This document shows positions 43,223 to 52,153 of a stretch of 64,000 nucleotides of DNA, piece after piece. The notes below the pieces were generated by a model, which was not told the DNA's origin, made no database searches, and was given only the letters and a program-made list of their open reading frames with translations. Every line of letters begins with the position of its first letter. Within the stretch, counting starts at the first letter, position 1. The position numbers and the translations under genes were made by a program. The stretch is from JACCTU01 sp963737405. GTDB lineage: Bacteria; Actinomycetota; Thermoleophilia; Gaiellales; Gaiellaceae. The stretch is from the NCBI GenBank assembly GCA_963737405.1, contig CAVTSL010000009.1, positions 62,001 to 126,000 on the forward strand. The letters are read 5' to 3'.

Positions 43223-43399
43223 GTGAGCGAGGCGACCGCCCAGTCGGGCTCGTACGAGGTGCAGTGCCCGCATTGCAAGAAGACGTTCTCGGCCGAGCTG
43301 CTCGAGGGCGACGCCGCCCGCTACAACGGGTTCAAGTGCCCGCACTGCCGCCTGTTCGTCCCGTACGAGCGCGCGGACACGACGCCCCAGGACGAGTAG
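43223..43399 (+). CDS. Small zinc-ribbon protein
   Basis: This 58-residue protein starts at GTG. It has two CPHC knuckles, VQCPHCKKTF (residues 14-23) and FKCPHCRLFV (40-49), which can bind one Zn ion. The rest is short and acidic. It is likely a small zinc ribbon that binds nucleic acid or protein. A leaderless start and strict CPHC spacing support it as a true gene despite its size. Confidence 0.8.
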   Translation: MSEATAQSGSYEVQCPHCKKTFSAELLEGDAARYNGFKCPHCRLFVPYERADTTPQDE

Positions 43400-43441
43400 C
43401 CCTCTTTCAAGGGACACCGCCGCGGTGCCGATAGACGGCAC

Positions 43442-45512
43442 GTGGCTGTCGACGTCGCCGTCTCGAGCGCGGATGCGCCCGCACGCCCGCGCCCGATCCC
43501 GCTCGGACGCGCCGCAGCGGTCCCTGCGGGCTGGCTCCTGGCCGGTCTCGTCGGCCTGAGCTTCGCCGTCCGCTGGCTCGTCGCCGCCGTCCACACGACC
43601 CCCGTCTACTTCCCGGACGAGTACATCTACTCGGCGATCGCGCGATCGCTCGCCGACGGCGACGGGATCGCGATCCGCGGCCACGCTGCGAGCTTCCCGG
43701 CCCTCCTCCAGCCGATCCTGAACGCCCCGTTCTGGCTCGTCGAGGAGCCGGCGGTCGCCTACCGGCTGACGCAGGGCCTGAACGCGCTCGCGATGTCGCT
43801 CGCGGCGGTCCCGGTCTACCTGATCGCGCGACGGCTGCAGCTCTCGGAGCGCCTCGCCCTCGGTTGCGCGGTGCTCGCGGTCGTGACGCCGAACCTCTTC
43901 TACGTCTCCTACGTGCTCGGCGAGCCGATCGCGTACCCGCTGGTGCTCGGCGCCGTCTACTTCGGGATCCGGGCGATCTCGCAGCCGACGCGCGGCGTGC
44001 AGATCGGCCTCGTCGCGTGCAGCGGGCTCGCGGCGTTCGCGCGGGTGCAGTTCGTCGTGCTGCCCGTCGTCTTCGTCCTCGCCGCGGCCCTCGCCGACGT
44101 CCGCGTGCTGAAGCGGCTCCGGCTCACGCTGCTCCTCTTCGCCCTGCCGCTTCTCGGGGCCCTCGCGCTCGGACCGATGCGCGTGCTCGGCTACTACTCG
44201 CGGATCGCGAACCTCGACGTCCATCCGCTCGAGATGGCCGGCTGGGGCGCGACCGACCTGATGCTCCTCGCGTACTCGAGCGGCTGGATCCTCGTGCCCG
44301 GCGCCGTCGCCGGGCTCGCCTACGCGCTCTGGCGACCCAGGAGCCGGGACGAGAAGGCCTTCGCCGCGCTCGCCGTCCTGTTGGTCGGCGCACTGCTCCT
44401 CGAAGCGACCCTCTACGCCGCGAACGCCGCCGAGGCGGCGGGCGGTGGGCGGTTCCAGGAGCGCTACCTGATGACGATCCTGCCGCTCGTGGCACCGGCC
44501 TTCTGCCTCTGGCTCAAGCGCGGTGCGCCGGCCCGGTGGTTCGTCGCCGTCTCGTCGCTCGCGCTGCTGCTCGTCTCGGCGCGCGTCCCGCTCTCCGCCT
44601 ACACGTCCGATACCGGACGCCAGGACTCGCCGTTCCTGCTCGCGCTCTACTGGGTCGAGAAGCGGATCGGGTACGACAACGGCTCGCTCGCCCTCGCCGC
44701 TGCGGTCGCCGTGCTCTCGCTGCTCGCCGCCGGCCTGGCCTTCCGGCCGCGCCGCGCAGCCCCGCTCGCGCTCGGCGCGGCGATCCTCCTCGCCGGCACG
44801 GCTTCAGCCGGCGCGGTCGCGTTCGACGCCGACAACGTTCCGAAGGTGCGGGGGAGCTACCTACCGAGCGACGCACGCTGGGTCGACCACGCGGACGTCG
44901 GCTCCGTGACGTACCTCCAGACGCCGGGCGGTCCGCGCGAGCTCGCGTTCTCGCAGCTCTTCTGGAACCGGTCGATCGGCGACGTCGTTCGGCTCCCGCA
45001 CGGGAACAAGATCGACGCGTTCCACCAGCCGCTCGTGCGGATCGCCGACGACGGGTCGCTCGTGCAGGGCGGCCGGCCGATCCGCACCGCGATCCTGATC
45101 CCGCGCTACTCGGTCTTCGCAAGGTTCCGGAACGCGACGCGCGTCGCGAACGACGCCGACGTTCGACCTCTGGCGCGCGGACGGCACCCCGCAGCTCGCC
45201 GTCCTCGTCGCCGGGCGCTTCTACGACGGCTGGCTCGCGAACGACGGCTGGATCGAGGTGCGCTCGACGACGGGCGGCACGCTTCGCCTTCCGGTCACGC
45301 TCCCCGAGAACGCGCCGAAGCTGCGCGTCCGCTTCACCGGCTCGGAGCGGCGCACGGTCGTGCTCGACCCGGGCGAGAAGCGCACACTCGCCTTCGACGT
45401 CCCGGCGGGCGCCGTGTGGCGGGTCGACTTCGACAGCAACAGCGGCGCGTACCTCCCGGACTTCCGGCACGTGAGCGTGCACTCCGGCACGCCGACCTTC
45501 TCGGGCCGCTAG
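43442..45512 (+). CDS. Multispanning glycosyltransferase-like (GT39/PMT-type) membrane protein, one frameshift
   Basis: About 690 residues. Up to about residue 460 there are ten or more membrane helices, and the first loop has PVYFPDEYIYSAIARSL, whose Asp-Glu fits the catalytic pair of GT-C glycosyltransferases. GGRFQERYLMTILPLVAPAF is near residue 340. A soluble C-terminal beta-rich domain follows, continuing as FDLWRADGTPQLAVLVAGRF once one extra G at 45161 is removed. It probably transfers a sugar from a polyprenyl donor. Start GTG 43442. Confidence 0.78.
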
Positions 45513-45515
45513 CTC

Positions 45516-46610
45516 CTAGACGCAGTCCTTGAGGCCCTGCGCCTCCGGCAGGGACTCGAGCTTCTTGAGCGTGTTGTTCTCGATCTGGCGGATCCGCTCC
45601 CGCGTGACGCCGAAGGCGCGGCCGACCTCCTCGAGCGTGCACGGCTGGGCGCCCGAGAGGCCGAAGCGCATCTCGATCACCTTCCGCTCGCGGTCCGGCA
45701 GCGAGTCGAGCGCCCGCTCGATGTCCCCGCGGCGGAGCGAGAGCGTCGCGGTGTCGTACGGCGACTCCGCGCTCTCGTCCTCGACGAAGTCGCCGAGCTC
45801 CGACTCCTCGTCCTCGCCGATCGGCTTCTCGAGCGAGACGGGGAGCTGCGACATCCGCAGGATCTCGCGCACCTCCTCGGTCGTCATCTCGAGCTCCTCG
45901 GCGATCTCCTCGGGACGAGGCTCGCGGCCGAGGCGCTGGACGAGCTGGCGCTCGATGTGGACGACCTTGTTCAGCTTCTCGACCATGTGGACCGGGATCC
46001 GGATCGTCCGGGCCTTGTCGGCGATCGCGCGGGTCACGGCCTGGCGGATCCACCACGTTGCGTAGGTCGAGAACTTGAAGCCCTTGCGGTAGTCGAACTT
46101 CTCGACCGCCCGGATCAGGCCGAGCGAGCCCTCCTGGATCAGGTCGAGGAACGTGAGCCCGCGGCCGAGGTACGACTTCGCGATCGAGACGACGAGGCGC
46201 AGGTTCGCCTCGATCATCTGGGTCTTCGCCGACATGTCGCCGCGCTCGATCCGCTTGGCGAGGTAGATCTCCTGGTCGGCGGTGAGGAGCGGCACCTTGC
46301 CGATCTCGCGGAGGTAGAGCCTCAGCGAGTCGAGCGAGGGCTCGACGGTCAGGTCGAGCTTCGGTGTGACCTTCTCCTCTTCGGGCTCGGGCTGTTCGTG
46401 TGGCGGGCGCTTGTGCGTCTCGCCCTCGAGGAGCTCGACGCCATGGTCGATCAGGTACGTGTAGAAGTCTTCGATCTGGTCTTTGGTGAGCTCGACTTCT
46501 TCGAGTCCGGTTGCGATCTCGTCGTAGTTCAGAAACCCCTTGTCGATGCCATCCTGGACGAGCTTCTGGAGCTCTTCGACGTCTGGAAGAGCGATATCGA
46601 CGGTGAGCAT
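45516..46610 (-). CDS. rpoD: Primary RNA polymerase sigma factor (sigma-70/RpoD)
   Basis: This 364-residue protein contains a short region 1.1 (first about 60), region 1.2 (DSLRLYLREIGKVPLL), region 2 (LIQEGSLGLIRAVEKFDYR and FSTYATWWIRQAVTRAI for -10 melting), region 3 and region 4 (LEEVGRAFGVTRERIRQIE) for -35 contact. This domain set marks the housekeeping sigma factor. GAGGAGG precedes the ATG. It would read the TANNNT promoters noted in this window. Confidence 0.93.
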   Translation of the reverse strand: MLTVDIALPDVEELQKLVQDGIDKGFLNYDEIATGLEEVELTKDQIEDFYTYLIDHGVELLEGETHKRPPHEQPEPEEEKVTPKLDLTVEPSLDSLRLYLREIGKVPLLTADQEIYLAKRIERGDMSAKTQMIEANLRLVVSIAKSYLGRGLTFLDLIQEGSLGLIRAVEKFDYRKGFKFSTYATWWIRQAVTRAIADKARTIRIPVHMVEKLNKVVHIERQLVQRLGREPRPEEIAEELEMTTEEVREILRMSQLPVSLEKPIGEDEESELGDFVEDESAESPYDTATLSLRRGDIERALDSLPDRERKVIEMRFGLSGAQPCTLEEVGRAFGVTRERIRQIENNTLKKLESLPEAQGLKDCV

Positions 46611-46654
46611 GGACCTCCTCGCGCGGAAGACAACGACGCCTGTTAACACGCAAA

Positions 46655-46678
46655 GAGCCGGTTGGACGCCACCGGCTC
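46655..46678 (-). terminator. Hairpin between asparaginase and rpoD
   Basis: On the minus strand an 8-bp stem (46678-46671 with 46662-46655) with an 8-nt loop is followed by TTTG. It lies about 55 nt after the asparaginase stop and about 45 nt before the rpoD start, so it may end the asparaginase transcript or sit in the rpoD leader. Confidence 0.5.
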
Positions 46679-46732
46679 ACCACTCAGGGGCGGGATGTTA
46701 CACCGCCTGTTGACGAATCGGTAGAGGTTTTT

Positions 46733-47623
46733 TCACGCTGCGCTCACAATCTCGCCGACGTCCTCGCCGTGCGAGTTGCGGACCGGCACGCGGGCGAAAT
46801 CGTCGGGAAGTTCGAGGCCGATCAGGCCAAAGACCGCGTGGAGCGCGGGGCGCATCGGGCGGTGGACGCCGTCCTCGATCTTCACGGCGACGGCGAGCCC
46901 GTCGCCCGCGGCGCACATCAGGCCCTCGGCGCCGCCCTTCGCGATCCACCCCGGCAGCGAACGCATGAGCTCGGTGTCGGCCTGGCCGGCGCCGCCGATC
47001 AGCTCCGGGTGGGCGCGCATCGCGGCGGCGACGCGCTCGCCTCCGCGGAGCTCGTGGAGGCGGCCGAACGCATGGGCGGTCAGGTCGAGCGGTAACGCGA
47101 AGGTGACCACGCCGCACCCGTCCACGGCGGTCGGCATCGAGTCCTCGTCCACGCCGGCGGCCTCGGCGTGGGCCGCGGCCATCGCGCGCTGGACACGGTG
47201 CGCCTCGTGCCGGTAGCCCTCCGAGCGCCAGCCGTGTGCCCGGCAGAGCGCGAGCATCCCCGCGTGCTTGCCCGAGCAGTTGTGGTGGAGCGCATCGGGC
47301 GGGCGGCCCTCCTGGGTGCCGCACTCGAGCTCCCGCTCCTTCGCGGGCGCGTCGGCCAACAGCCGCCGCACGGCCTCGAGCTGCGCGGGCTCGGCCCGGT
47401 GCGAGGCGCAGGCGATCGCGAGCTCGCGGTCGTCGAGGTCCTCCCGGGCGCGCGCGAGCGGGAGCGCCTGGATCGGCTTCGACGACGACCGCAGGAACGA
47501 GACGAGCGACGGATCCCCCACCGTCTCGGCGACACTGCCGTCCCGGACGACCACGGCGTGCACCAGGTGGCGGGCCTCGACGACGCTCCCGCGCCTGACG
47601 ACGACGACGATCGGTTCCGGCAT
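46733..47623 (-). CDS. L-asparaginase II family protein
   Basis: This 296-residue protein belongs to the Asparaginase_II family, seen first in Rhizobium: VSFLRSSSKPIQALPLA with the conserved Ser-Lys (about 41-57), IACASHRAEPAQLEAV, LHHNCSGKHAGMLALC and VDGCGVVTFALPL. It would hydrolyse L-asparagine to aspartate and ammonia, probably in the cytoplasm since no signal is seen. The ATG lies 7 nt after TAGGGT on the minus strand. Confidence 0.9.
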   Translation of the reverse strand: MPEPIVVVVRRGSVVEARHLVHAVVVRDGSVAETVGDPSLVSFLRSSSKPIQALPLARAREDLDDRELAIACASHRAEPAQLEAVRRLLADAPAKERELECGTQEGRPPDALHHNCSGKHAGMLALCRAHGWRSEGYRHEAHRVQRAMAAAHAEAAGVDEDSMPTAVDGCGVVTFALPLDLTAHAFGRLHELRGGERVAAAMRAHPELIGGAGQADTELMRSLPGWIAKGGAEGLMCAAGDGLAVAVKIEDGVHRPMRPALHAVFGLIGLELPDDFARVPVRNSHGEDVGEIVSAA

Positions 47624-47651
47624 TGACGGAACCCTAAGCGCGCGCTAACGT
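47623..47651 (+). promoter_or_regulatory. Promoter of the ArsR-MFS operon
   Basis: TTGACG (47623-47628), a 17-bp spacer and TAACGT (47646-47651) match the housekeeping consensus well. Six nt later is ATC at 47658, in frame with the ArsR gene. The promoter overlaps the divergent asparaginase start. Confidence 0.6.
47631..47636 (-). promoter_or_regulatory. -10-like element of a probable leaderless promoter (asparaginase)
   Basis: On the minus strand TAGGGT is followed by 7 nt and the asparaginase ATG. It lies within the spacer of the divergent ArsR promoter, so the two promoters probably exclude each other. Confidence 0.4.
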
Positions 47652-47657
47652 CCGGCG

Positions 47658-48248
47658 ATCGTCGAACGTACGGCAATTCCCGACTATTCGCTCGAGGAGG
47701 TGCTCGAGGTCCGCTCCGAGGAGCAGATCCGGGCGGTCGCGGACTCGACGCGGCGGCGGATCCTCAGCCTCCTGCGCGAGCGCGCCGCATCGACGACGGA
47801 GCTCGCGGAGGCGCTCGGGCAGCCGAAGGGAACGGTCGGGCACCACGTCAAGGTTCTCGAGGACGCAGCACTGATCCGCGTCGTCCGCACGCGGAAGGTC
47901 CGCGCCCTCACCGAGAAGTACTACGGCCGGCTCGCGCGTCTCTACCGCATCGTTGCGGACGACTCCGAACAGCTCGACGCCGCCGCGATCGGCGCGCTGA
48001 TGCTCCGGCAGGCCGCGGACGAGGTCGCGCCGGACGCGGGCAAGGACGACGATCCGTCGAGTCTCGTCGTCGTCCATGCCCGCGTGGCCGTAGGCGAAGC
48101 CCGCCGCTTCGCTCAGCGGCTCGAGGAGCTCGCGAGCGAGTTCCAGTCGCTCGACGTGGAGGACGAGCGGGTCTACGGGTTCGTCGCGGGCGTCTACGCC
48201 ACGGACCTGCGCGACCTGCCGAAGAAGAAGCGGAGGAAGAAGGCGTGA
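47658..48248 (+). CDS. ArsR-type winged-helix regulator of the MFS cluster
   Basis: About 196 residues from ATC 47658, or 182 from the first standard start (GTG 47700). The HTH reads ADSTRRRILSLLRERAAST, then LGQPKGTVGHHVKVLEDAAL; the C-terminal part is helical and ends in a lysine-rich tail (PKKKRRKKA). The 14 residues before GTG 47700 (IVERTAIPDYSLEE) fit the N-terminus of this regulator type, and ATC 47658 sits 6 nt after a good -10. The stop overlaps the first MFS gene, so it probably represses the exporters. Confidence 0.85.
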   Translation: MVERTAIPDYSLEEVLEVRSEEQIRAVADSTRRRILSLLRERAASTTELAEALGQPKGTVGHHVKVLEDAALIRVVRTRKVRALTEKYYGRLARLYRIVADDSEQLDAAAIGALMLRQAADEVAPDAGKDDDPSSLVVVHARVAVGEARRFAQRLEELASEFQSLDVEDERVYGFVAGVYATDLRDLPKKKRRKKA

Positions 48249-49573
48249 GGCTCTGGCCGCGCGGGGGGCTCTGGCGGCATTCGGACTTCCTCAAGCTCTG
48301 GTCGGCGGAGACGATCAGCCAGTTCGGGTCGCAGATCACCGGGCTCGCCCTCCCGCTCGTCGCGATCATCACGCTCGACGTCAGCGCCTTCCAGGTCTCG
48401 GCGCTCTACGTGATCGAGTTCGCGCCGTTCCTGCTCATCTCGCTCCCGGCCGGCGTCTGGGTCGACCGGCTGCCGCGGCGCCCGATCCTGATCCTCGGCG
48501 ACCTCGGACGGGCAGCGCTCCTCGCCACGATCCCCATCGCATACGCCTTCGACGCGTTGACGATCTGGCAGCTCTACGCGGTCGGCTTCTTCGTCGGCAT
48601 CTGCACCGTCTTCTTCGACGTCGCCTACCAGTCGTACCTGCCGTCGCTCGTCGATCGCACGGCGCTCGTCGAGGGCAACTCGAAGCTCGAGGTCAGCCGC
48701 TCGGCTGCGCAGCTCAGCGGCCCCGCGGTGGCGGGCGTGCTGGTCCAGGCGCTGAAGGCGCCGTACGCGATCCTCGTCGATGCGCTCAGCTTCCTCGCCT
48801 CGGGCCTGTTCGTGCTCGGGATCCGCAAGCAGGAGGAGAACGTCCCGACGCGCGCGGAGCGGAAGGAGTCGAAGACGAGCATGCGGGCCGAGCTCGGCGA
48901 GGGGCTCCGCTGGGTGCTCGGAAACCCGTACCTGCGGACGATCTCGATGTCGACCGCGACGTTCAACTTCTTCGGCTCGATGATGCAGGCGATCCTCGCC
49001 GTCTACCTCGTGCGCTCGCTCGGGATGAGCCCGTTCCTGATCGGCGTGATCTTCGCCATCGGGAACCTCGGCTACCTGGCCGGTGCGCTGCTCACCAACC
49101 GGATCTCGCGACGGATCGGCGTCGGGCCGGCGATCGTCGTGGGCGGCATGGCAGGCATCGCCCAGCTGCTGATCCCGCTTGCCCCACAGGAGGCCCACGC
49201 CGCGGTGCCGTGGCTCGTGGCTTCCGGGCTCATCGTCGGATTCGGCGTCGTGCTCTACAACGTGACGCAGGTCAGCATGCGCCAGGCGATCACGCCCGAG
49301 CGGCTCCAGGGCCGGATGAACTCGTCGATCCGGTTCATCGTCTGGGGCGTGATGCCGCTCGGCCTGCTCGCGGGCGGCGCGCTCGCCAGCTCGTTCGACC
49401 TGCGGACCGCGATCTGGGTCGGCGCGATCGGCAACTCGCTCTCCTGGCTCCCGCTCGTGATCGGCCCGGTCAAGTCGCTCCGCGAGGTCCCGGAGATCGA
49501 GCAGGAGCCGCCCCTCGGCGAGTCCGAGGCGCAGGCGCTCTTCCCGGGCCCGCCGCTCCCCGACGAGCCGTAG
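48245..49573 (+). CDS. MFS transporter, first of three tandem paralogues
   Basis: This 442-residue protein has twelve helices of the MFS_3 (EntS-like exporter) type. Shared landmarks are FLKLWSAETISQFGSQITG at the N-terminus, AGVWVDRLPRRPILILGDLG (motif A, about 75-94) and DVAYQSYLPSLVDR. It starts at GTG overlapping the regulator stop. Likely exports a small toxic or signalling compound. Confidence 0.9.
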   Translation: MRLWPRGGLWRHSDFLKLWSAETISQFGSQITGLALPLVAIITLDVSAFQVSALYVIEFAPFLLISLPAGVWVDRLPRRPILILGDLGRAALLATIPIAYAFDALTIWQLYAVGFFVGICTVFFDVAYQSYLPSLVDRTALVEGNSKLEVSRSAAQLSGPAVAGVLVQALKAPYAILVDALSFLASGLFVLGIRKQEENVPTRAERKESKTSMRAELGEGLRWVLGNPYLRTISMSTATFNFFGSMMQAILAVYLVRSLGMSPFLIGVIFAIGNLGYLAGALLTNRISRRIGVGPAIVVGGMAGIAQLLIPLAPQEAHAAVPWLVASGLIVGFGVVLYNVTQVSMRQAITPERLQGRMNSSIRFIVWGVMPLGLLAGGALASSFDLRTAIWVGAIGNSLSWLPLVIGPVKSLREVPEIEQEPPLGESEAQALFPGPPLPDEP

Positions 49574-50875
49574 ATGCGCGCCTGGCCGACCGGAGGACTG
49601 TGGCGCCACGCAGACTTCCTCCGGCTCTGGGGCGCGCAGACGATCTCGCAGTTCGGGACGCAGGTGTCGATCCTGGCGATCCCGCTCGTCGCGATCGTCG
49701 CGCTCGAGGCGACGCCGTTCGAGGTCGCTGCGCTCGGGGCGGTCGAGATGCTGCCGTTCCTCCTGATCGCGCTGCCTGCGGGCGTCTGGGTCGACCGGCT
49801 GCCGCGCAAGCCGATCCTCGTGCTCGGCGACCTGGGACGAGCGCTCGCGCTCTCGACGATCCCGCTCGCCTACGCGTTCGACGCGCTCTCGATCTGGCAG
49901 CTCTACGTCGTCGGCTTCGCGGTCGGGATCTGCACGGTCTTCTTCGACGTCGCCTACCAGTCGTACCTGCCGGCGCTCGTCAGGCGCGACGAGCTCGTCG
50001 ACGGCAACTCGAAGCTGGAGATCAGCCGCTCGGCCGCGCAGCTCGGCGGGCCCGGCGCGGGCGGCCTTCTCGTCGCGGCGATCGGCGCGCCGTACGCCGT
50101 TCTCACGGACGCGATCAGCTTCGCGTGGTCCGGGCTGCTGATCGGCCGGATCCGCCGACACGAGGAGGTGCGCGCGCCGGCCGAGCACCCGAGCATGCGG
50201 CGCGAGCTCGTCGAGGGCGTCCGCTACATCGTGCGCGACCCGCGCTGGCGCGCGATCGCGGCCTATGTCGCGGTCGTGAACTTCTTCTTCAGCATCGCGT
50301 TCTCGATCTTCCTCGTCTACGCCGTCCGCGAGCTCGACTGGTCGGCGGTGCTGATCGGCGCGGTGTTCGCCCTCGGAAACGTCGGCGCGCTCGCCGGCGC
50401 GCTGGTCGCGGGCCGCGTCTCCGCGCGCCTGGGCATCGGCCGGACACTGGTGCTGAGCGGCGTGCTGAGCGGGCTGCCGGTTCTGCTGATCCCGCTCGCG
50501 CCGCGGGACTTCGCCGTTCCGTTCGTCCTCGCATCGAACATCCTGGTCGGGTTCGGGATCATCCTCTACAACGTCAACGCGATCAGCCTCATGCAAGCCC
50601 TCACGCCGGAGCGGCTGCTCGGCCGCATGAACGCCTCGCGGCGGTGGATCGTCTGGGGGACGATCCCGCTCGGCAACGTGGTCGGCGGCGTGCTCGCGGA
50701 GACGATCGGGCTGCGCGAGACGATCTTCGTCGGCGCGCTCGGCGCGAGCTGCTGCTTCGTGTTCCTGCTCGCGCGGCCGCTGCGGACGATCGAGCGGCTG
50801 CCCGAGGGCGGCGTCACCGCGCAGGTCGAGGAGCTCGTCGAGCTCCCGCTCGAGACGCAGAGCGCGGAGACCTGA
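49574..50875 (+). CDS. MFS transporter, second of three tandem paralogues
   Basis: This 433-residue MFS_3 exporter starts at the ATG next to the previous TAG. It has the same landmarks: FLRLWGAQTISQFGTQVSI, AGVWVDRLPRKPILVLGDLG and DVAYQSYLPALVRRDELVD. Similarity to the first copy runs along the whole length, which implies tandem duplication. Its stop overlaps the third gene (TGATG). Confidence 0.9.
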   Translation: MRAWPTGGLWRHADFLRLWGAQTISQFGTQVSILAIPLVAIVALEATPFEVAALGAVEMLPFLLIALPAGVWVDRLPRKPILVLGDLGRALALSTIPLAYAFDALSIWQLYVVGFAVGICTVFFDVAYQSYLPALVRRDELVDGNSKLEISRSAAQLGGPGAGGLLVAAIGAPYAVLTDAISFAWSGLLIGRIRRHEEVRAPAEHPSMRRELVEGVRYIVRDPRWRAIAAYVAVVNFFFSIAFSIFLVYAVRELDWSAVLIGAVFALGNVGALAGALVAGRVSARLGIGRTLVLSGVLSGLPVLLIPLAPRDFAVPFVLASNILVGFGIILYNVNAISLMQALTPERLLGRMNASRRWIVWGTIPLGNVVGGVLAETIGLRETIFVGALGASCCFVFLLARPLRTIERLPEGGVTAQVEELVELPLETQSAET

Positions 50876-52131
50876 TGCGCCTCTGGCCGACCGGCGGCCT
50901 CTGGCGGCGCGCCGACTTCCTCCGCCTCTGGGGCGCCCACACGATCTCGCAGTTCGGCACGCAGATCACCTTGCTGGCGATGCCGCTCGCGGCGATCGTG
51001 TCGCTCGACGCGACGCCGTTCGAGGTCGCGCTGCTCGGAGCGCTCGAGTACGCGCCGTTCCTCCTCCTCACGCTGCCGGCGGGGGTCTGGGTCGACCGGG
51101 TCCGCCGCCGGCCGCTGCTGATCGCAGCCGATGTCGGCCGCGCGCTCATCCTCGCGTCGGTGCCGTTGGCCTGGGCATTCGACGTACTGACGATCTGGCA
51201 GCTGTTCGCGGTGGGCTTCGCGATGGGCACGCTCACCGTCGTCTTCGACGTCGCCTACGTCCCGTACATCGCGACGCTCGTCGAGCGCCAGAGCCTCGTC
51301 GACGCGAACTCGAAGATGGAGATCACGCGCTCGGCCGCGCAGGCGGCGGGGCCGGGGCTCGGCGGGGCGCTCGTTCAGCTCTTCGGCGCGCCGTTCGCGC
51401 TCGCGGCGGACGCGGTGAGCTTCGTCGCCTCGGGGCTGCTCGCCTGGCGGATCCGCACGCCCGAGGAGCAACCCGAGGCCGAGCCCGCCGGCCGCTCGAC
51501 GCGGCGGGAGCTCAGCGAGGGGCTCCGCTACGTCGTCCACCACCCGTTGTTCCGGCCGATCATGGCGACGACCGCGGCGTCGAACTTCTTCGGGGCCGCG
51601 GTCTGGGGCCCGCTGCTCCTGCTCTACGGCGTTCGCGTCCTCGAGCTCGACGCCGCGAGGATCGGCCTCGTGCTCGCGATCGGCAACGTCGGCGTGATCG
51701 CGGGTGCGTTCGCCGTGCGCCCGATCACGGAGCTGCTGGGCATCGGTCGGACGATCGCGGCCGCCTCGATCCTGTTCGGGCCGGTCGTCCTGCTGATCCC
51801 GCTCGCGCCGAAGTCGCAGCCCGAGCCGCTGCTCATCGCGGGGCTTGCGATCACGGGCTTCGGCGGCGTCGTCTTCAACGTGGCGATCCGGAGCCTCGTC
51901 CAGGCGATCACGCCGAACCGGCTGCTCGGGAGGACGACGGCGGTCATCCGCATGATCGTCTGGGGCGTGATCCCGGTCGGCACGCTGCTCGGCGGTGTGA
52001 TCGCGTCGACGGTCGGGATCAGCGCGGCGATCTGGGCGGGGGCGATCGGCGCGTCGCTCGCGGCGCTGCCCGTGCTGCTGTCGCAGGTCCCGTCGGTGAC
52101 GTCGGTCGAGCCGGCGCCCGAGCCTTCCTGA
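50875..52131 (+). CDS. MFS transporter, third of three tandem paralogues
   Basis: This 418-residue MFS_3 exporter starts with FLRLWGAHTISQFGTQITL and has AGVWVDRVRRRPLLIAADVG. In the next motif it has DVAYVPYIATLVERQ in place of QSYLPxLV, so it is the most divergent of the three. It ends the operon. Confidence 0.9.
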   Translation: MRLWPTGGLWRRADFLRLWGAHTISQFGTQITLLAMPLAAIVSLDATPFEVALLGALEYAPFLLLTLPAGVWVDRVRRRPLLIAADVGRALILASVPLAWAFDVLTIWQLFAVGFAMGTLTVVFDVAYVPYIATLVERQSLVDANSKMEITRSAAQAAGPGLGGALVQLFGAPFALAADAVSFVASGLLAWRIRTPEEQPEAEPAGRSTRRELSEGLRYVVHHPLFRPIMATTAASNFFGAAVWGPLLLLYGVRVLELDAARIGLVLAIGNVGVIAGAFAVRPITELLGIGRTIAAASILFGPVVLLIPLAPKSQPEPLLIAGLAITGFGGVVFNVAIRSLVQAITPNRLLGRTTAVIRMIVWGVIPVGTLLGGVIASTVGISAAIWAGAIGASLAALPVLLSQVPSVTSVEPAPEPS

Positions 52132-52141
52132 CGCACGAAGC

Positions 52142-52147
52142 TACGCT
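52142..52147 (+). promoter_or_regulatory. -10-like element of a probable leaderless promoter (Fpg-like gene)
   Basis: TACGCT is followed by exactly 6 nt and the ATG at 52154. There is no ribosome-binding site. Confidence 0.45.
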
Positions 52148-52153
52148 GAGCGC

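Noticed and set aside
43425..43440. GTGCCG-ATAGA-CGGCAC hairpin just before the glycosyltransferase-like start.
   Set aside because: The 6-bp stem is short and common by chance at this GC content; noted but not listed as a feature.
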